From: Ramazzottius varieornatus
Lineage: Eukaryota > Tardigrada > Eutardigrada > Parachela > Ramazzottiidae
NCBI GenBank assembly: GCA_001949185.1
Contig: BDGG01000001.1
Coordinates: forward strand, 2,993,324 to 3,057,323
DNA: 64,000 nt
Direction: 5' to 3'
Part shown: in pieces, positions 48,001 through 59,781 of the stretch
Layout of the letters: each line of letters starts with the position of its first letter
How positions within the stretch are numbered: the stretch's first letter is position 1
Program-made: the position numbers and the translations under genes
Notes under the pieces: generated by a model
Database searches by the model: none
Seen by the model: only the letters and a program-made list of their open reading frames with translations
Told to the model about the DNA's origin: nothing

Positions 48001-51000
48001 AATTCTGGGAAACAGCTGTTTACCTTCGACATGCGGTCCTTGATGTTGAGTTCCCATTTGGCGTCGATGGGAGTGGTAAAAGACAGGCGGCTGCGAGTAC
48101 CGGCTCCGACGCGGATGAAACCGAGGAAGACACTGAGTTTGCGGTGGATTTCTCCCGCAATGGTGGTGGTGACATCGTGGTCAACGGTGATCTGTGTAAC
48201 AAAAATACGGGATTTTGATATGGTGCACCAACAATGTACCGCCGGAAGCCGAAAGTAGGACTGTTGAATTTACCTGGGATTGTCCGATGTGTTTGAAGAA
48301 GTTGAGACCAGATTCGGGCTTGGGTGTCATAGTAGCCTTGATGGATCCCTTCATGGAGGCAACAACGGGGATGGACAGCGAGTTGCGGATGGGGATACCC
48401 ATGATGGTTGGCATCTCGGTCTTGACATCAGCGAGAAGAGTGGCGCGTCGGTTGTCGACGGGGAGTCCTTCACCAGTCAACTTGGGCATGACGGAGTCTC
48501 GTTGCGTGATCAAGTCAATGATGAAGCGACCAACTGTGGTGGGGTTGATGACGACGAAGCGGGTTTCCTGTCCGAAGATCTTGAGGTAGGCAGAGCCGCG
48601 AATGTCCTTGGCTTCGGTGGGCTTGATGTTCAACACTCGGTTGATCTCTTCGATGTTCTGGACGGGCAGAGGCTCGTTGACGTCACGGGGATGACGGATG
48701 GGCGAGGGGACACGACCGGACAGAACTTCTTCCATATGCTCAGTGGTCAAGTTGGTGAACTTGCGGAAAGCATCACCCAAACCTTCGGTTTCGAAGCCAA
48801 ACTGCAAAAGGGACATATTCATTAGTCAGCGGCATATCAGTTAGGAACTTTCCAGTATGGCCTACCTCGATGAGGTCGAAGGATTTATCCATCATGGTGG
48901 TGTGAAGACGGAAGTTACCGGATCGAGGGACGAATGGGGCATCAGTATCGGCAAGCTTGTTGACTTCCCAGTAGAGACCTCCCTTCATGGCCTTGGAGTA
49001 GTGTCCGAAAGCCATCGACTTGGAGTGACGACCATCAGTGTTGACGGGGGTGGCGAACTCAAGAGCCAACTGGACATCCTTGGTCCTGTAAGATAATGTT
49101 AAGTATACTGCAAGATGTCTAACTTGTTAAAAATAATATGTTTGCCTTGAAGTAAAAAAATGGCGGAACATGCATGTATACATACAGGTTCTTCAAGCAT
49201 GGATCAGTGCTGTTTCCGATAGCCGACAGGGAAGAGTAGACGTAGCTAGCAACGTCAAGGTCGACTTCGCGGTTCAAGCTCTGGGCAATGTCTTGGAGAA
49301 TGGGGAAGTCGGGCTGAGTCGACAGGATGGTCAAGAAAGCAGCGATACGGAGGGCGGTAGGGTTCGAGGTCTTGCGGTACAGCGGCAACAACGTCTCGGT
49401 TATTTCAACGTCTCGGGCAACCATTTCGGTCGATCGCATGGCCCAGATGGCTTGGGTGCGGATGTACAGCGGCACGGAGTCATCTTCCGCAACGTCAGCC
49501 AGCTCGTCAACGGTTTCAGGGAGACCCATGTTGCCGATGGTCTTGATAACCAAGATCTTGGTCTCGTCGTCGGAGGCAGACTTCAATTTGTTCAAAGCTT
49601 CCTAAGAAAGCAAAAATAAATTTAAAAGAGTATAAGCTTCAACCAGCCAATCAAGCCAAAACTACAAAATGTTCGATAAGATAAGTAGAGCAGATTTTAG
49701 GCTATCGGTACCTCGACTATGGATCGACGGAGTTCAACGGGGCATCGGAGGTTCTCGGTTTCATCTTGGTTGTTGCTGGAGGTCTTCTTCGTTGGCTTGG
49801 GAGCATCGGGCTTGGACAGAGGCCACTGGACGCGGGCATCGAAGGCCTTGTGGACGCAAGCGCGGTTGACCAGGGTACCGAAAGCCAACCAGCAGGATCG
49901 CTTGGTGAAGACCGACTTGTCAACGGTGTCGCTCTTGCAGAGTTCTTGGAAGTTCTCGATGGTCTCGGGGGTGATTTTCGAAGTATCCATCTTCAAGGGC
50001 AACATGGACAGGACATCGACGGCGACAGCTCCTTCCAGCTTCTTCTCGGTCAAGAGGGTCTTGAGGTAGGTGAAGGTGCATCGCGAACCGGTGGCGACCA
50101 GCAAGTCGGCGAACAAATGTCTGGAAAGCAACGCGAATAAGTTTTGTGTTTTCCGATGTCTATTTTCGGGGGAAAAATCGCACAAAAACGGAGGTTCTGG
50201 AAGGAATCTTGCTCTGCTATGAAGTTCATTATATTCATCATTATAATCATAAATTATTCTCGAAGTGTTTCGAAAAGTTCTATTAAGATAACTTTTCGAG
50301 TAAGAAGAGAGTTCGGTGGAGCAAAATAGCTCAAAGGAAATTACTTACTCGACTTCCTCCTTCTGGACTCCGGAAGCAGACACAGTCTTGACCTGTTCGT
50401 GGATTTCCCTAAGCTCATCCTCTTCGGCGTGCTCCAAGAATCCGACGATGCGCTGAATCAGAACGGCGGTTTCAGTGTCGATTTCCTTCTTGTCCATACC
50501 GGTGACCAGCTTCTCGAAGAGAGCCTTGATCTTGCGGGGCTTCTCTTCGACGTTGGGCCAGTAATCCTTCTTCTGGACGATGGGCTTGTCAGCTTCGGGA
50601 GTGGTCATGAGGACGGTGTCACCTTCGGACTTGAGGAAGATAGGGTCGATCATGTGGAGACCATCGATCTTGTTGGCCTTGCCTTCAGGGAAGGTGATGG
50701 GAGTCTTGGCGGGACCAGACTGAATCAGAACGAAGGTCATGTTGGCATAAGCGATCAAGGAACCGGCATAGTGCGATCGAGGAGTGAAGGAGTAGACGGC
50801 CTGAAATATAGAGTATGATGGAATAAGTCAGGCGAAATCAAATCGTGGCCGCTGTTCTTGCTTCATCAGACATTCAAAGAAGACAGGTTCACAGGACGTA
50901 CCTCAGTGATGGCAGAGTCGATGATGAAGTCTTGCTTGGTACCGGTGATGTTGTAACGAGCATGACCAGTCGATTCCAACAGGTCGAACTGAGAAAAGAG

Positions 51001-52291
51001 TAGAAAACCGATACAAAATAAAAAAAGTAAAAAACAAGAACCGAGGTTACCGAACAAGACTGGAACAAAAATTCCTTGTAGGTACATGTGCTCAATATTG
51101 ACTTACGAAGTCAGTGGGGTTGCTTTCGCAGGTTGGGCATTCGTTGGACAGGTGGAAGCCGTTGTAGACGAAGGGTCGGTATTCGCAGTTCTTGCGATCC
51201 CAGGTCTTAGTGACGTTCAGTACGTTACCGGTCTTAGGCTTGGGGCGGGTGGACATGTCCTTCTCGGTGGTGTAGATGGGGTAAACCGCCGAGTCCTCAT
51301 CGGGAACTTGGAGAACGATGTACGACACTTCGCATCGACCAGCAACGTTGTCCTGCGAGAGAATAAAATCGATTAAAATTTAACTTAAAACTGACGGGGA
51401 AATTATGTGTTATGGTTGGCTGGGTAAATTTATTCAAAGTGTTGATTTCCTGATATTCAGACTTACCTCAACGACGGTGAAGAACTCATCGTCATCGGTG
51501 TCATCGCTGGTGGGCATTTGGCCAGACTTGCTGGATTTCTGGTTGATCTGCAGGTACTCGCGGCGACTTTCGTCCCTGGGTTCCTCACGTTCGGTCAAGC
51601 TGAGGTGGAAAGTGGATAGGATGGATCGCTTGATGTTGATGGACCATGAAGGATCGTCTTCGGTGGTTTCGAAGTTGTCGACCTTGCCGTTCTCGTAGGT
51701 GAAACGCACGGGCTTCTTCAAGACCTCTTCGAAGGGAGCATCTTGTTCGGTCATGGGCTCGAAAGCGGCCAAGTCGATGATGGTGCGGGGGTTAGAGACG
51801 AAGCGTTCATGGAGCGAACCGACGAAAACCTTCTCGATCTACAAACCGGCAGACACAATACCCGTAAGAACCCCCGCAGTCGTCGAGCAGCTCGATGGAT
51901 AAGAAGAACAGGGAAGAGGAACCTTACCTGCATGAGGTCCTTGGTGCCGAGTTGGAGTTTGACGAGAGCGCGGATGCGGATGCCGGAGAATTGGTTGTAG
52001 ACATCGGGGAGACCAGTCAGGATCTGACCATCGTAGAGGTATCGGTATTCACCGCCATCCTTGAAGGTGGGTTCCTGGATCTTGGGCTTGGTGATTTCGG
52101 GGAAGGCGCTAATCCATTCCTGCTCGGCATGAGGGGAAGGAAGAGGCTTGCTTCTCCAGAGATCACGCGCGTATCCTGCAAAAGAAACACTTGGTTAGAT
52201 GGTCCATAGTTGGGAACCCCACAGCATCGCACGAGGAAGAAGACTTACCGCTCGCAACAAGGGTCGCCAATAGGGCAAATAAGACCTTCAT
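45014..52291 (-). CDS. vitellogenin (large lipid transfer protein)
   Basis: Secreted yolk lipoprotein. Exon 1 encodes a signal peptide (MKVLFALLATLVAS). The following exons give the vitellogenin N-terminal lipid-transfer module: a lipovitellin barrel (GQILTGLPDVYNQFSGIRIR, NCEYRPFVYNGFH), the alpha-helical region (RHLFADLLVATGSRCTFTYL, IKTIGNMGLPETVDELADVA, IRTQAIWAMRSTEMVARDVE) and beta-sheet regions (LYWEVNKLADTDAPFVPRSG). The C-terminal end is a von Willebrand D domain: CTISGHKLNTFDDV, then VLFDGASVTIE, then VIGLCGTLNGQAWDDKLLPN. It closes with KPSVKKL. About 18 short exons run at 52291, 52174, 51840, 51354, 50993, 50800, 50120, 49605, 49085, 48803, 48193, 47883, 47271, 46818, 46458, 46027, 45798 and 45215 (approximate 5' ends). 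No long polyserine (phosvitin-like) tract is seen. GC and codon bias are more even than in neighbours, as expected for a highly expressed gene. Confidence 0.93.
45366..45421. repeat. degraded half of family 1 foldback
   Basis: CAAGTGACGCGTACTTTCAG, then CCAAAACAATGGTAACTTAG and GGCGC, resembling the inner left arm and centre of family 1. It lies in a vitellogenin intron. Confidence 0.4.
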
Positions 52292-52360
52292 GGTGATGCC
52301 GGTTTGTGAGACTGGCAGACTATGAAAACTCCAATGAAGTATGATCGCCTTCTTTGCAAT

Positions 52361-52371
52361 TGCTTATATAG
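52361..52371 (-). promoter_or_regulatory. TATA box upstream of vitellogenin
   Basis: Minus strand reads CCTATATAAGC about 70-80 bases upstream of the vitellogenin start codon, a fitting position for a TATA box with a short 5' UTR. Few other genes here show one, consistent with a strong regulated promoter. Confidence 0.6.
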
Positions 52372-53651
52372 GTCGACCTTGACTATTTCTGCCATCTTGA
52401 TATTACGAAAACAATCAGCACGACCCATCAGATGTCTGGACACGTATTGGGCTGGAAAACGCCAAGACGTCGACTATCGAGGATACCTCCCATGTCGCAA
52501 GCTGTGTCCGCTGGTATTTTTTGCAGCCAAAGTACAACAAGGCACTTCTGACTTTGGCGTAGGCCAGATACGTGAGACATCTGATTCTGAAAAGCAGACG
52601 AATCCATGCGTCTTAGGAAGGCCAGAAGATAGAGGACACATACAGTAGCACAAAGTGGCGTTGGAGCGGCGCTAGCCCTATGTTTCGCAGAATTTTGAAA
52701 GATTCGAAACCCTTTGAGCTTCAGCAAGCGTTTTTTTCAAGAAAGCCAGATAAAGAAACCGATACTTATCCTACTGGCCATTATCAAGTTTTCCAAAGTG
52801 CAATCTGCTTCACACGATTTGAGAAGCAGGCGATCAATTTTAAAGCAGAGTGATGGGTGAAGTGGCGGGCCGCGGGTGGCAGCTGAACTCTATGTTACGG
52901 TTGTTCCTCCCAGATCATTTCTATCGCAGTTTCGATTTGAACGATGGGGATTGTTAACTTCGCTACTGCACAAAAAACATGCACAAAAAGCGTGAAAGCA
53001 CCCGCTAATGCAGTATTTTTCCAACTCCCGGGACGAGCAATACGAAATATTAATATATTGTAACAAGGTGTTGTGGTTCAAACCACGCACTGTGCATGAG
53101 GTGCGAACTTAAGATTCAGAGCGTTCATCTCATTCGATCAGCATCATCTTGATATTTCAATGTCCTGCAGGCAAAGGCTTTCAAGTGCCTTCGGACTTGC
53201 GCAGTCACGGTATCGCCATCGGCGAGCCACGGAAAACTGCTGCAGCTAGCCCATTCACGATTTTATCGAAGGTCATCTGATAAACTTCTGTTTTTGTGGT
53301 CCACCGGAAAAGGATGCATTGTGAGAAGTGCATTGACTTTTTTCTTCCCTATCTGATTCACGAGGCTCCCCGGGCAAACTTCTGTTACTGTAGAAGAGCT
53401 GACTCACCAGTCGTTGCCCAAAGTCCAGTGCAGAACTTTCTTCCTGGTGACGAACCCTTCGTGTAGTTAGCCTACTTTCAACCAACGAACCTCTGTTTCA
53501 TAGGACAGGTTTAGTCCGGCGAAAACTAAGAGCAACAGAGAAACATCATCGTCGCGCAAGTCAGTAGAAAGATTTGGATGACAGGAAAAATGCGACATGC
53601 ATGAAACACTGAGGTAGTTGAGGGTAGAAAAATCCGAGAAGAGCCTTCTGT
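52372..53651. promoter_or_regulatory. vitellogenin upstream region
   Basis: About 1.3 kb between the vitellogenin promoter and the peroxidase stop codon. No gene was recognised; short ORFs only. It likely contains vitellogenin control elements. Confidence 0.4.
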
Positions 53652-56600
53652 TTATCCTGCGTAAGCTGTTTGGACAACGGTCTCTTTGATGACAGTCTTC
53701 TCAACGACGGGAGCCACGTAAGCCGGAGCGGCGTACTGTTGAGGAGCAGCGTAGGCTTGAGGAGCAGCGTAAGCTTGGGGAGCGGTGTAAGCCTGAGGAG
53801 CGGCGTAAGCCTGAGGAGCGGTGTAGGCTTGTTTCTGGTTGTAGGTGTTGTTGCCGTACTGCTGTTGTTGGTACTGGGGTTGCTGGTAGCTCATGTTCTG
53901 ATAGTTTCCACCCATGGCTTGGTTGGAATAACCGGACGCGCCGTAGTCCTTACACGTGCGGTAGTCGCCGGCGGTAGTCGGGATCTACGCGCGAGAAACA
54001 ACGAGACATTAGCAAAGCTATCTGCTTTCGTGAAACCATAACTAGTAGAAGAAGGAAGAAAACGAAAGAGTACTTACGCCATTCCACAGGACGTAGAGAT
54101 CATCCTCGGTGATATCGTCGTAGGTATTACACGAGACGTACTTGTTACTGCAGGCAAAATATATGGTAAATCTCTTGGTTGGTAACGAACACTGGGTTAC
54201 GGAAAGCATGCTGAGGAAGGAAGCTGGAAGTACCTGTATGCGTTGGGAGTTCGCAAAACGTTCTCGGTTACGTAGTCCAAGTTGGTGGTTATGCACAAGA
54301 GTTTGCCGAGGTTAAACTTACGGATCACGTTCAGTTGCTCTGAAAGAAACGAAGAAAACGTTACCGGTCAGCCGGGTGGTTCAACGACAAGACGTTACGG
54401 GCTTTTTTGAGATTAGACTGAAATCATACCGTAAGACCAGCCAACACGATCGTGGAACCACCGATCTCCTTCACGCAGATTCTGGTACTGTCGCTGAAGA
54501 ATGCAACCAGAAGTGGGACCGACGGTAGCACCTGGCATGGGACGTTCGCAAATCATGCCGATATATCCTTCCACATTCTTGACATGTCTACAAAGATAAA
54601 GAACATACGAGCAACGAAGAAAAACCAGCGAGAAGAAATAAAGCAAAATTCGTTTGAGAATTTGCACTAAACTACTGTATACTCTAGAAAACCACTTTGA
54701 AGAAAAACCGGAGGTCGCTTACCCGTAAACCTGAGGCAAGTTCTTCATGCAGTGCTCGTTCCAGATGCTTTCACCCTGAGCCCAATCGTACAACGGACTT
54801 TCGCCACACCACTCTCGGAGTTCAGTGTACCAAGGCATACCAGCCACGCGGTTGCGGTAGAAGTTTCGGGACATCATGTCGATGGCTCCCTTGGGTGCAC
54901 CATTCCACTTGCCGCGCATCTCCGGAACAAAAGAAGAGTCGTAGCACTGCTCGGGATCGTACAGGGCGTTGGCCAGCAGCTCGTTACCCTTGTTCTTACT
55001 GTACACCAGCTGGTAGGATCGGCCGAGGTATTCGTAGATGTTATACCAGCTTTCGGGTTCTTGCAGATGGGCCTTGCTTGGGTCCTTGATTTGGGTCCAG
55101 TGAGAGATCAAGGTGTGTTGACGACCGGCAGCATACAGATACTCGGGCCACACACTGGCGTGCACGTAGGGGTTCCATGGCACAACCCAGTTCAAGCTGA
55201 CACCCCATTTAGGATCGTTGGCGATGTACGGTCCTAGGACGATGGACAGGTGATCGCGGTAGAAGATAGTTTGGATGATGCCTTGGATGATACGACGGGT
55301 TTCCTGCAGGAAACAGATGTGTTCTTATGGCATGATGGGCGGGAGGCCGGCGAATAAAACGCACAAGATCATCATCTTGAGTGGCGCACTATTCCGGTCA
55401 GTAACAATAAACGAGTGCGCCACTTGATAGAACAAACTTGCGCGTTTCGTTTGCCGACCTCCCGGATGTGCCTATATTCATACAATCAGAGAAACGTGAA
55501 ACTCAGAAGAACGATCTGAACGGAAGTGAGTTTACCTGGTAGCAGATTTCATCCAGAACATCGTCAGACAGGTAGTACTTTTCGAGATACTTCGAGCAAG
55601 ATGAAGCCAGACGGTTGTGGGCGCGCATCATGATCTGGAAACAAAGCGTACCATGAGTGACAGGGCTAGCGATTTCTAGGTTAGACTGGACAGTTGGTCA
55701 AGAAAGAATGGTTTGAAGAAGAAATTACCACATGCATCATCGTGAGACCAGCATGTTGCATGACACGATCGTCACCGGCCTTCAGGCACTTGAGGTCCTT
55801 GGTGGTGTAGCTGGTGTCGCAGTTTTCGGGGTTGGGGTTGATGTCGTCGGGCAGGGTGATGTGACGGGAGTAAAGACCGTAGTAGCCCTTGTTGACTCGC
55901 AGCTTACCCTTGCGGAAAGCGCGGAGGTGGGTCGCTCGGGCGCAGGTCGCTCCGTACACTCCGGAGCCATCGAGGTAGGCGGTCTGCACGTTGATTGGGT
56001 CCTTGGCGACTGCAAAGGGAAATATGGCCATCAGATTATTAGATCGTTAGATATCGCGAAGGTGTTTAACCACCTGGATAAATGTTAGGAAATAATTATC
56101 TCAAATTAGGACTAAGATGAAAGCTCGACAAGGTCACTTAGATTATTAAGGAAGAAAACAAAATAGGGTGCGACTATTGTCACCGCTTCGAACCGCCTAT
56201 AAATCTATCGACACCACTTTTGAATATTATCAATTTAATTAATTCGAAACCGCCTTCTTGCAAAATTTATGTACTAAACACACCGCCTTAGGAAATATCT
56301 TGAAAACTTTGCCCAAGTCCATCTCATCGGCAGCTGCCAGGAACGAACCAGTGTGGACCACTGGTCTGCTCCTACATGGCGGAGCTTCTGAGAGGCGAGT
56401 CGCCCGCGAACACAATGTTCTGCGACGATCAGTCGCAACGCCAGGGGCTGCACACCTTGCTGGAGAGCGGAAAGTTCGTCCCGTGCCCTCGTAGAGGAGG
56501 AAGAAAGAGCTCTCATGGTCTTAATAACAGAAAGCCGACATAGTCATGCTGTAGACCAGTCCGTAGCAATACGCAACCGTCTTGGCAGCATGCCTAACCG

Positions 56601-58510
56601 GCCAATTCATGGCTGGAAAGGCTGATCTAATGTTTCTCTGTTGCTAAGTTTTTCGTGTTCTTCCCCTTGTCAAATTTCAAGAACGTTTACAAAAGGCGGT
56701 GTGGAATTAGTTAGTTAAATTTCGAAAAAAGCGGTGTCATTAGCGTTTTAGGCGGTTCGAGGCGGTGTCAATAGCGATTGGGCGGTTTAGGCGGTGGCTA
56801 TAGCCATTTCCAACAAGATATTCGTTAATAACACTAAAAGCGCGCGCCACTTGGAAAGATATCTTGTCGAGTTTGATTGCCGAGCTCTCATATTATAAGC
56901 TGAAAACTGAAAAAGGCATGTTTGCTCAAAATAAGAATAACGAAATATTCGTTGTAAATCTCTTAAAATCCTCGTTTGTCTCAACTGCACAAGTTCTGCT
57001 TACTGGGCTGGCAATAGTCGAGCGCTGGGGCGTTGTCGGCCACATTGTCACAACCGCCGTAACCACCGGTGTTGTAGTTCTGGTTCTCCGCGTTATAGGA
57101 CTGGCAGGAATGATGCATGCAACTAGGATCCACACCACAACAGCTGGGGGTCACCTCGTGTCCTTGGTAGTTCTGGACCTTGTAGGCCTTACCTAAAAGA
57201 GAGGAAAACTCGGTTAGAATAAAATCGCAGAAAGGAGGGAAAGATAAAGGAATAGGTCAGAATAAAATCGCAGAAACGAGGGAAAAATAAAATATGGTGG
57301 ACAGAAAACGATCTGAAAAGACATACTCCTGATGATGTCATGGGTGACGAACTGTTGCCAGTATGCGCCCATCATGGTGGTATCAAACTGATAGCAGTCA
57401 GCTTTGCCGTCCATAATGTCGGTCACTTGGTTGATGGGCATCAAGGGTGATCGGGTACCGTCGTAGTTGGGCCAAACGTGGTAGATGGTGGCCTGCCAGA
57501 TGCCTGAGAAAGAAAAGCCGATAGGTGTAAAGTCGGAAGACGCTGCTTTGAGGAATAAGGTAAGATTTGAGCTCTGAAGAATGGACTAACCGTTTTCGTA
57601 GTTCCACTTGTTAGTGATACGTTCGCAGATGTCGTAGTAAGCACCCCACATGGGAAAGTTGGGGTTGTTGCAGATCTGATCGGGACGGCTGTACCTGTCG
57701 TATTGACCGCAGGTTCCTTGCCATGGGTTGTAGTTCTCCGCCAGACAGTCTTGCAGGAAGTAGAACTGCTTGGGGTCCACCTGCCGACCAGCAGAGTGGA
57801 GATCCATCTTGTTTCCCCTACCAGGACCAGAGATGATTTTGATAACTGGTGCATATGCCAAGTGACCTATCGACAAAAAACTGCTAATGGGGGAAGAGGA
57901 CGCCACTCACGGATAGTTGTCCCACAACCATTGCGCCATCTGGATCATGGTGTCAGCACGGTACTGGTTCCTCATCTCGTAATTGTTCTGGGAGTTAGCG
58001 GAATAACCTGCAAGTAAACATCGTTCGAGTCAGAGACGGCTAAGAGATGACTTGCCAAAGAAATGAAATCACCACGTATAACAGAACCACTTTCCTACCG
58101 CACTGTCCTTGGTTGCCGTTGTATCCGTTCTCCTTGCCATCGACGATGTTCTTGGCAGCATTCCAGGCTACCTCGAGGTTGGCGTTGATCCAGGCGAGGG
58201 TTTCCGGGTTGTAATTCTTGCGCCCTCGCTGCTCCTTGTCCCACTCGGCTGCCCAAGGGTCTCCCTGGTACTGCCCTAGCATACTGTAGTTACCGTAGGG
58301 TCCCGAAGGTCCAAGAGCCGGAGGATACTGAGGTCCTGCTGCGGAGTAGTTTCCATACTGTGTCAGTCCGCTGGAGTAGTTGGCGTAGGGCTGCGCGGCT
58401 TGGTAGGGTTGGGACTGGTAAGGCTGGGCTTGCTGGTACTGAGGCTGGCTGTACTGACCACTACAATAAAAAAAACACAGGGTAGCACTTGCTACCCTCA
58501 AGAACCACAT
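53652..58510 (-). CDS. animal haem peroxidase with Tyr/Gln/Pro-rich termini
   Basis: Secreted haem peroxidase (peroxidase-cyclooxygenase superfamily), which uses H2O2 to oxidise substrates, often to cross-link tyrosines in eggshell or cuticle. The start MWFLRVASATLCFFYCSGQY is signal-like and is followed by a tail rich in Y, Q, P and A. Core motifs: WQQFVTHDII with the distal His (about 57340), NVQTAYLDGSGVYGATCARA (55975), MMRAHNRLAS (55620), YLYAAGRQHTLISHW with the likely proximal His (55115), LREGDRWFHDR (54460) and NLGKLLCITTNLD. The catalytic Arg is kept, but the usual REHN Glu is Ala. The C-terminal exon (53984-53652) encodes about six APQAY-like repeats and ends VVQTAYAG. Twelve exons by eye. 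Introns harbour two family-1 copies and a long-TIR element. The repetitive termini suggest the enzyme may itself be cross-linked into a matrix (inference). Confidence 0.88.
53710..53830 (-). repeat. APQAY tandem peptide repeat in peroxidase C-terminus
   Basis: Tandem 24-base units (GGAGCAGCGTAAGCTTGGGG and variants on the plus strand) encode alternating YAAPQA and YTAPQA. Repeats of this kind occur in structural, cross-linkable matrix proteins. Confidence 0.75.
55344..55467. repeat. foldback MITE-like element, family 1, copy 5
   Basis: The left end is GGGAGGCCGGCGAATAAAAC. The inner arms are TTGAGTGGCGCACTATTCC and GAGTGCGCCACTTGAT. The right end is GTTTGCCGACCTCCCGG. Well preserved; in the peroxidase intron between about 55303 and 55535. 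Confidence 0.78.
56168..56806. mobile_element. non-autonomous element with long terminal inverted repeats
   Basis: About 640 bp. The left arm contains TTGTCACCGCTTCGAACCGCC, TCGACACCACTTT and TTCGAAACCGCC, and ends near ACACACCGCCTTAGG. The reverse complement of the right arm reads TTGACACCGCCTCGAACCGCC, then ATGACACCGCTTTTTTCGAA and TTCCACACCGCC. The arms are about 125-150 bp and themselves contain short CACCGCC/AACCGCC repeats. The central part has no transposase ORF. It is in the peroxidase intron between about 56995 and 56010. Confidence 0.72.
56808..56893. repeat. foldback MITE-like element, family 1, partial copy 6
   Basis: Right half only: GCGCGCCACTTGGAAAGAT, then ATCTTGTCGAGTTTGATTGC and CGAGCTCTC. 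It abuts the long-TIR element, so the latter may have inserted into or beside it. Confidence 0.65.
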
Positions 58511-59781
58511 GCTTCAAGCTAGGAAGATAGAAAACTTCGAGCAAAACAGAAACACGACTTGTTTTGTCCGAAGTGGTCCGCAGTAGCCCAGAAACTCCAC
58601 AAACTAAATAGCCTTGCTGTCAAGTCCCGCTACTAGTTCGTTCGTTACTAGTTACTTCGCTTACGAAGGAAGGCATGGACAATTGAGCCACTCTCGGCGA
58701 CCTCTTTTTTTCGGCGGTGTTATTGCCCCCTACCCCAGCTATGAAAAAACAGGGTTGCTTAACTCGCGTTACATAGTCGAATAACCCTTTCCCTGGCTAG
58801 AAACCGCAGAGGGTTGTTTGTCTCGAGCTGGACGGGTTCTTCGCGAACTCGTCGTGTGGGTGTCCAGATAAGTATCTGGAGCAAGGAACTAAGCCTCATT
58901 TTCTCAACAATTGTACTCCATTTTTTGTGGGGAAATTTTTGGTGTAGAACTTACACAGTTACCCAAATCGCGAATCAGCTTTCGCAGCTGACCGAAATGT
59001 ATCTGACTGCAGAGCTCGTACAGGTTTCGTGTGGGTAAAGTGTAAAGGTCTCTCAACGCGGCTGGGTGCATGCTACTCGAGCCCCTGATATATCGGTGAA
59101 TAATCAATGTAGTCCTGCAATCACGGGACGGTATGGTGTCCGGCCAAGAGCCAGCCAATTTCGGAGTACTTTTCGATGCGTATCGTGGGAGGAACTCCAC
59201 GAAATGGGAGCTGGACAAACCAAACGTGCAGAACCGTTATCTTGAGCGGCGCACCCTTCCCGGCAATAACATTGAAAACGTGTGTCACTTGATACAGCCA
59301 TTTAGAACGCTTGTTCTTGTTATTCTTTCTTGATCTTGTTTGCTCAGCTCCCGAATATTATTGCCAGCGTCAGTCAGATTCAGACTGACGCTAGCTGTCG
59401 GAGTCATACGAGGCCCGTAGTGTTACCAGTATTAATTGAGTAACCCTAAAACAAGCTTGGATGTAATTACAAACGTTCGTCAATTCTCACTTCACTTTTC
59501 GTGTCAAGTTGGACCAGAAACGGTTTCGATCCACAATTTTCTCTGGATATTACGATTAGACACAATAAGATTTTGAAAAATTTGTCAAAAGGAGATTACT
59601 GTCAGAGAAAACAAAGTTAGATTTTATGCAAAAGCTGCACACAAGATACTCGGAAATAAAATACTTTGCATTACGTACGGCACGTGGAGTAACACCATGC
59701 AGATCGTTTGGCAGCAGGAAGAAGAAAAAAGAATAACATGGGCGGCTCGGCAACTGACGAAGGACTTGACCGGACGGTTTG
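58511..59781. promoter_or_regulatory. peroxidase upstream / tetraspanin downstream region
   Basis: Contains the peroxidase promoter side, a degraded family-1 foldback (59232-59356) and a perfect 10-bp stem AGCGTCAGTC/GACTGACGCT at about 59367-59393. No coding exon was recognised. Confidence 0.4.
59232..59356. repeat. foldback MITE-like element, family 1, degraded copy 7
   Basis: TTGAGCGGCGCACCCTTCCC, GGCAATAACATTG, GTGTGTCACTTGAT and a right end CTTGTTTGCTCAGCTCCCG. Between the peroxidase and tetraspanin genes. Confidence 0.6.

Noticed and set aside
46078-50140. Several 100-180 codon plus-strand ORFs
   Set aside because: Antisense of vitellogenin exons, whose codon bias keeps the opposite strand open.
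53710-53830. Tandem 24-bp repeats considered as a minisatellite or CRISPR-like array
   Set aside because: They are in-frame codons for APQAY repeats in the peroxidase; eukaryotic context and no spacers.
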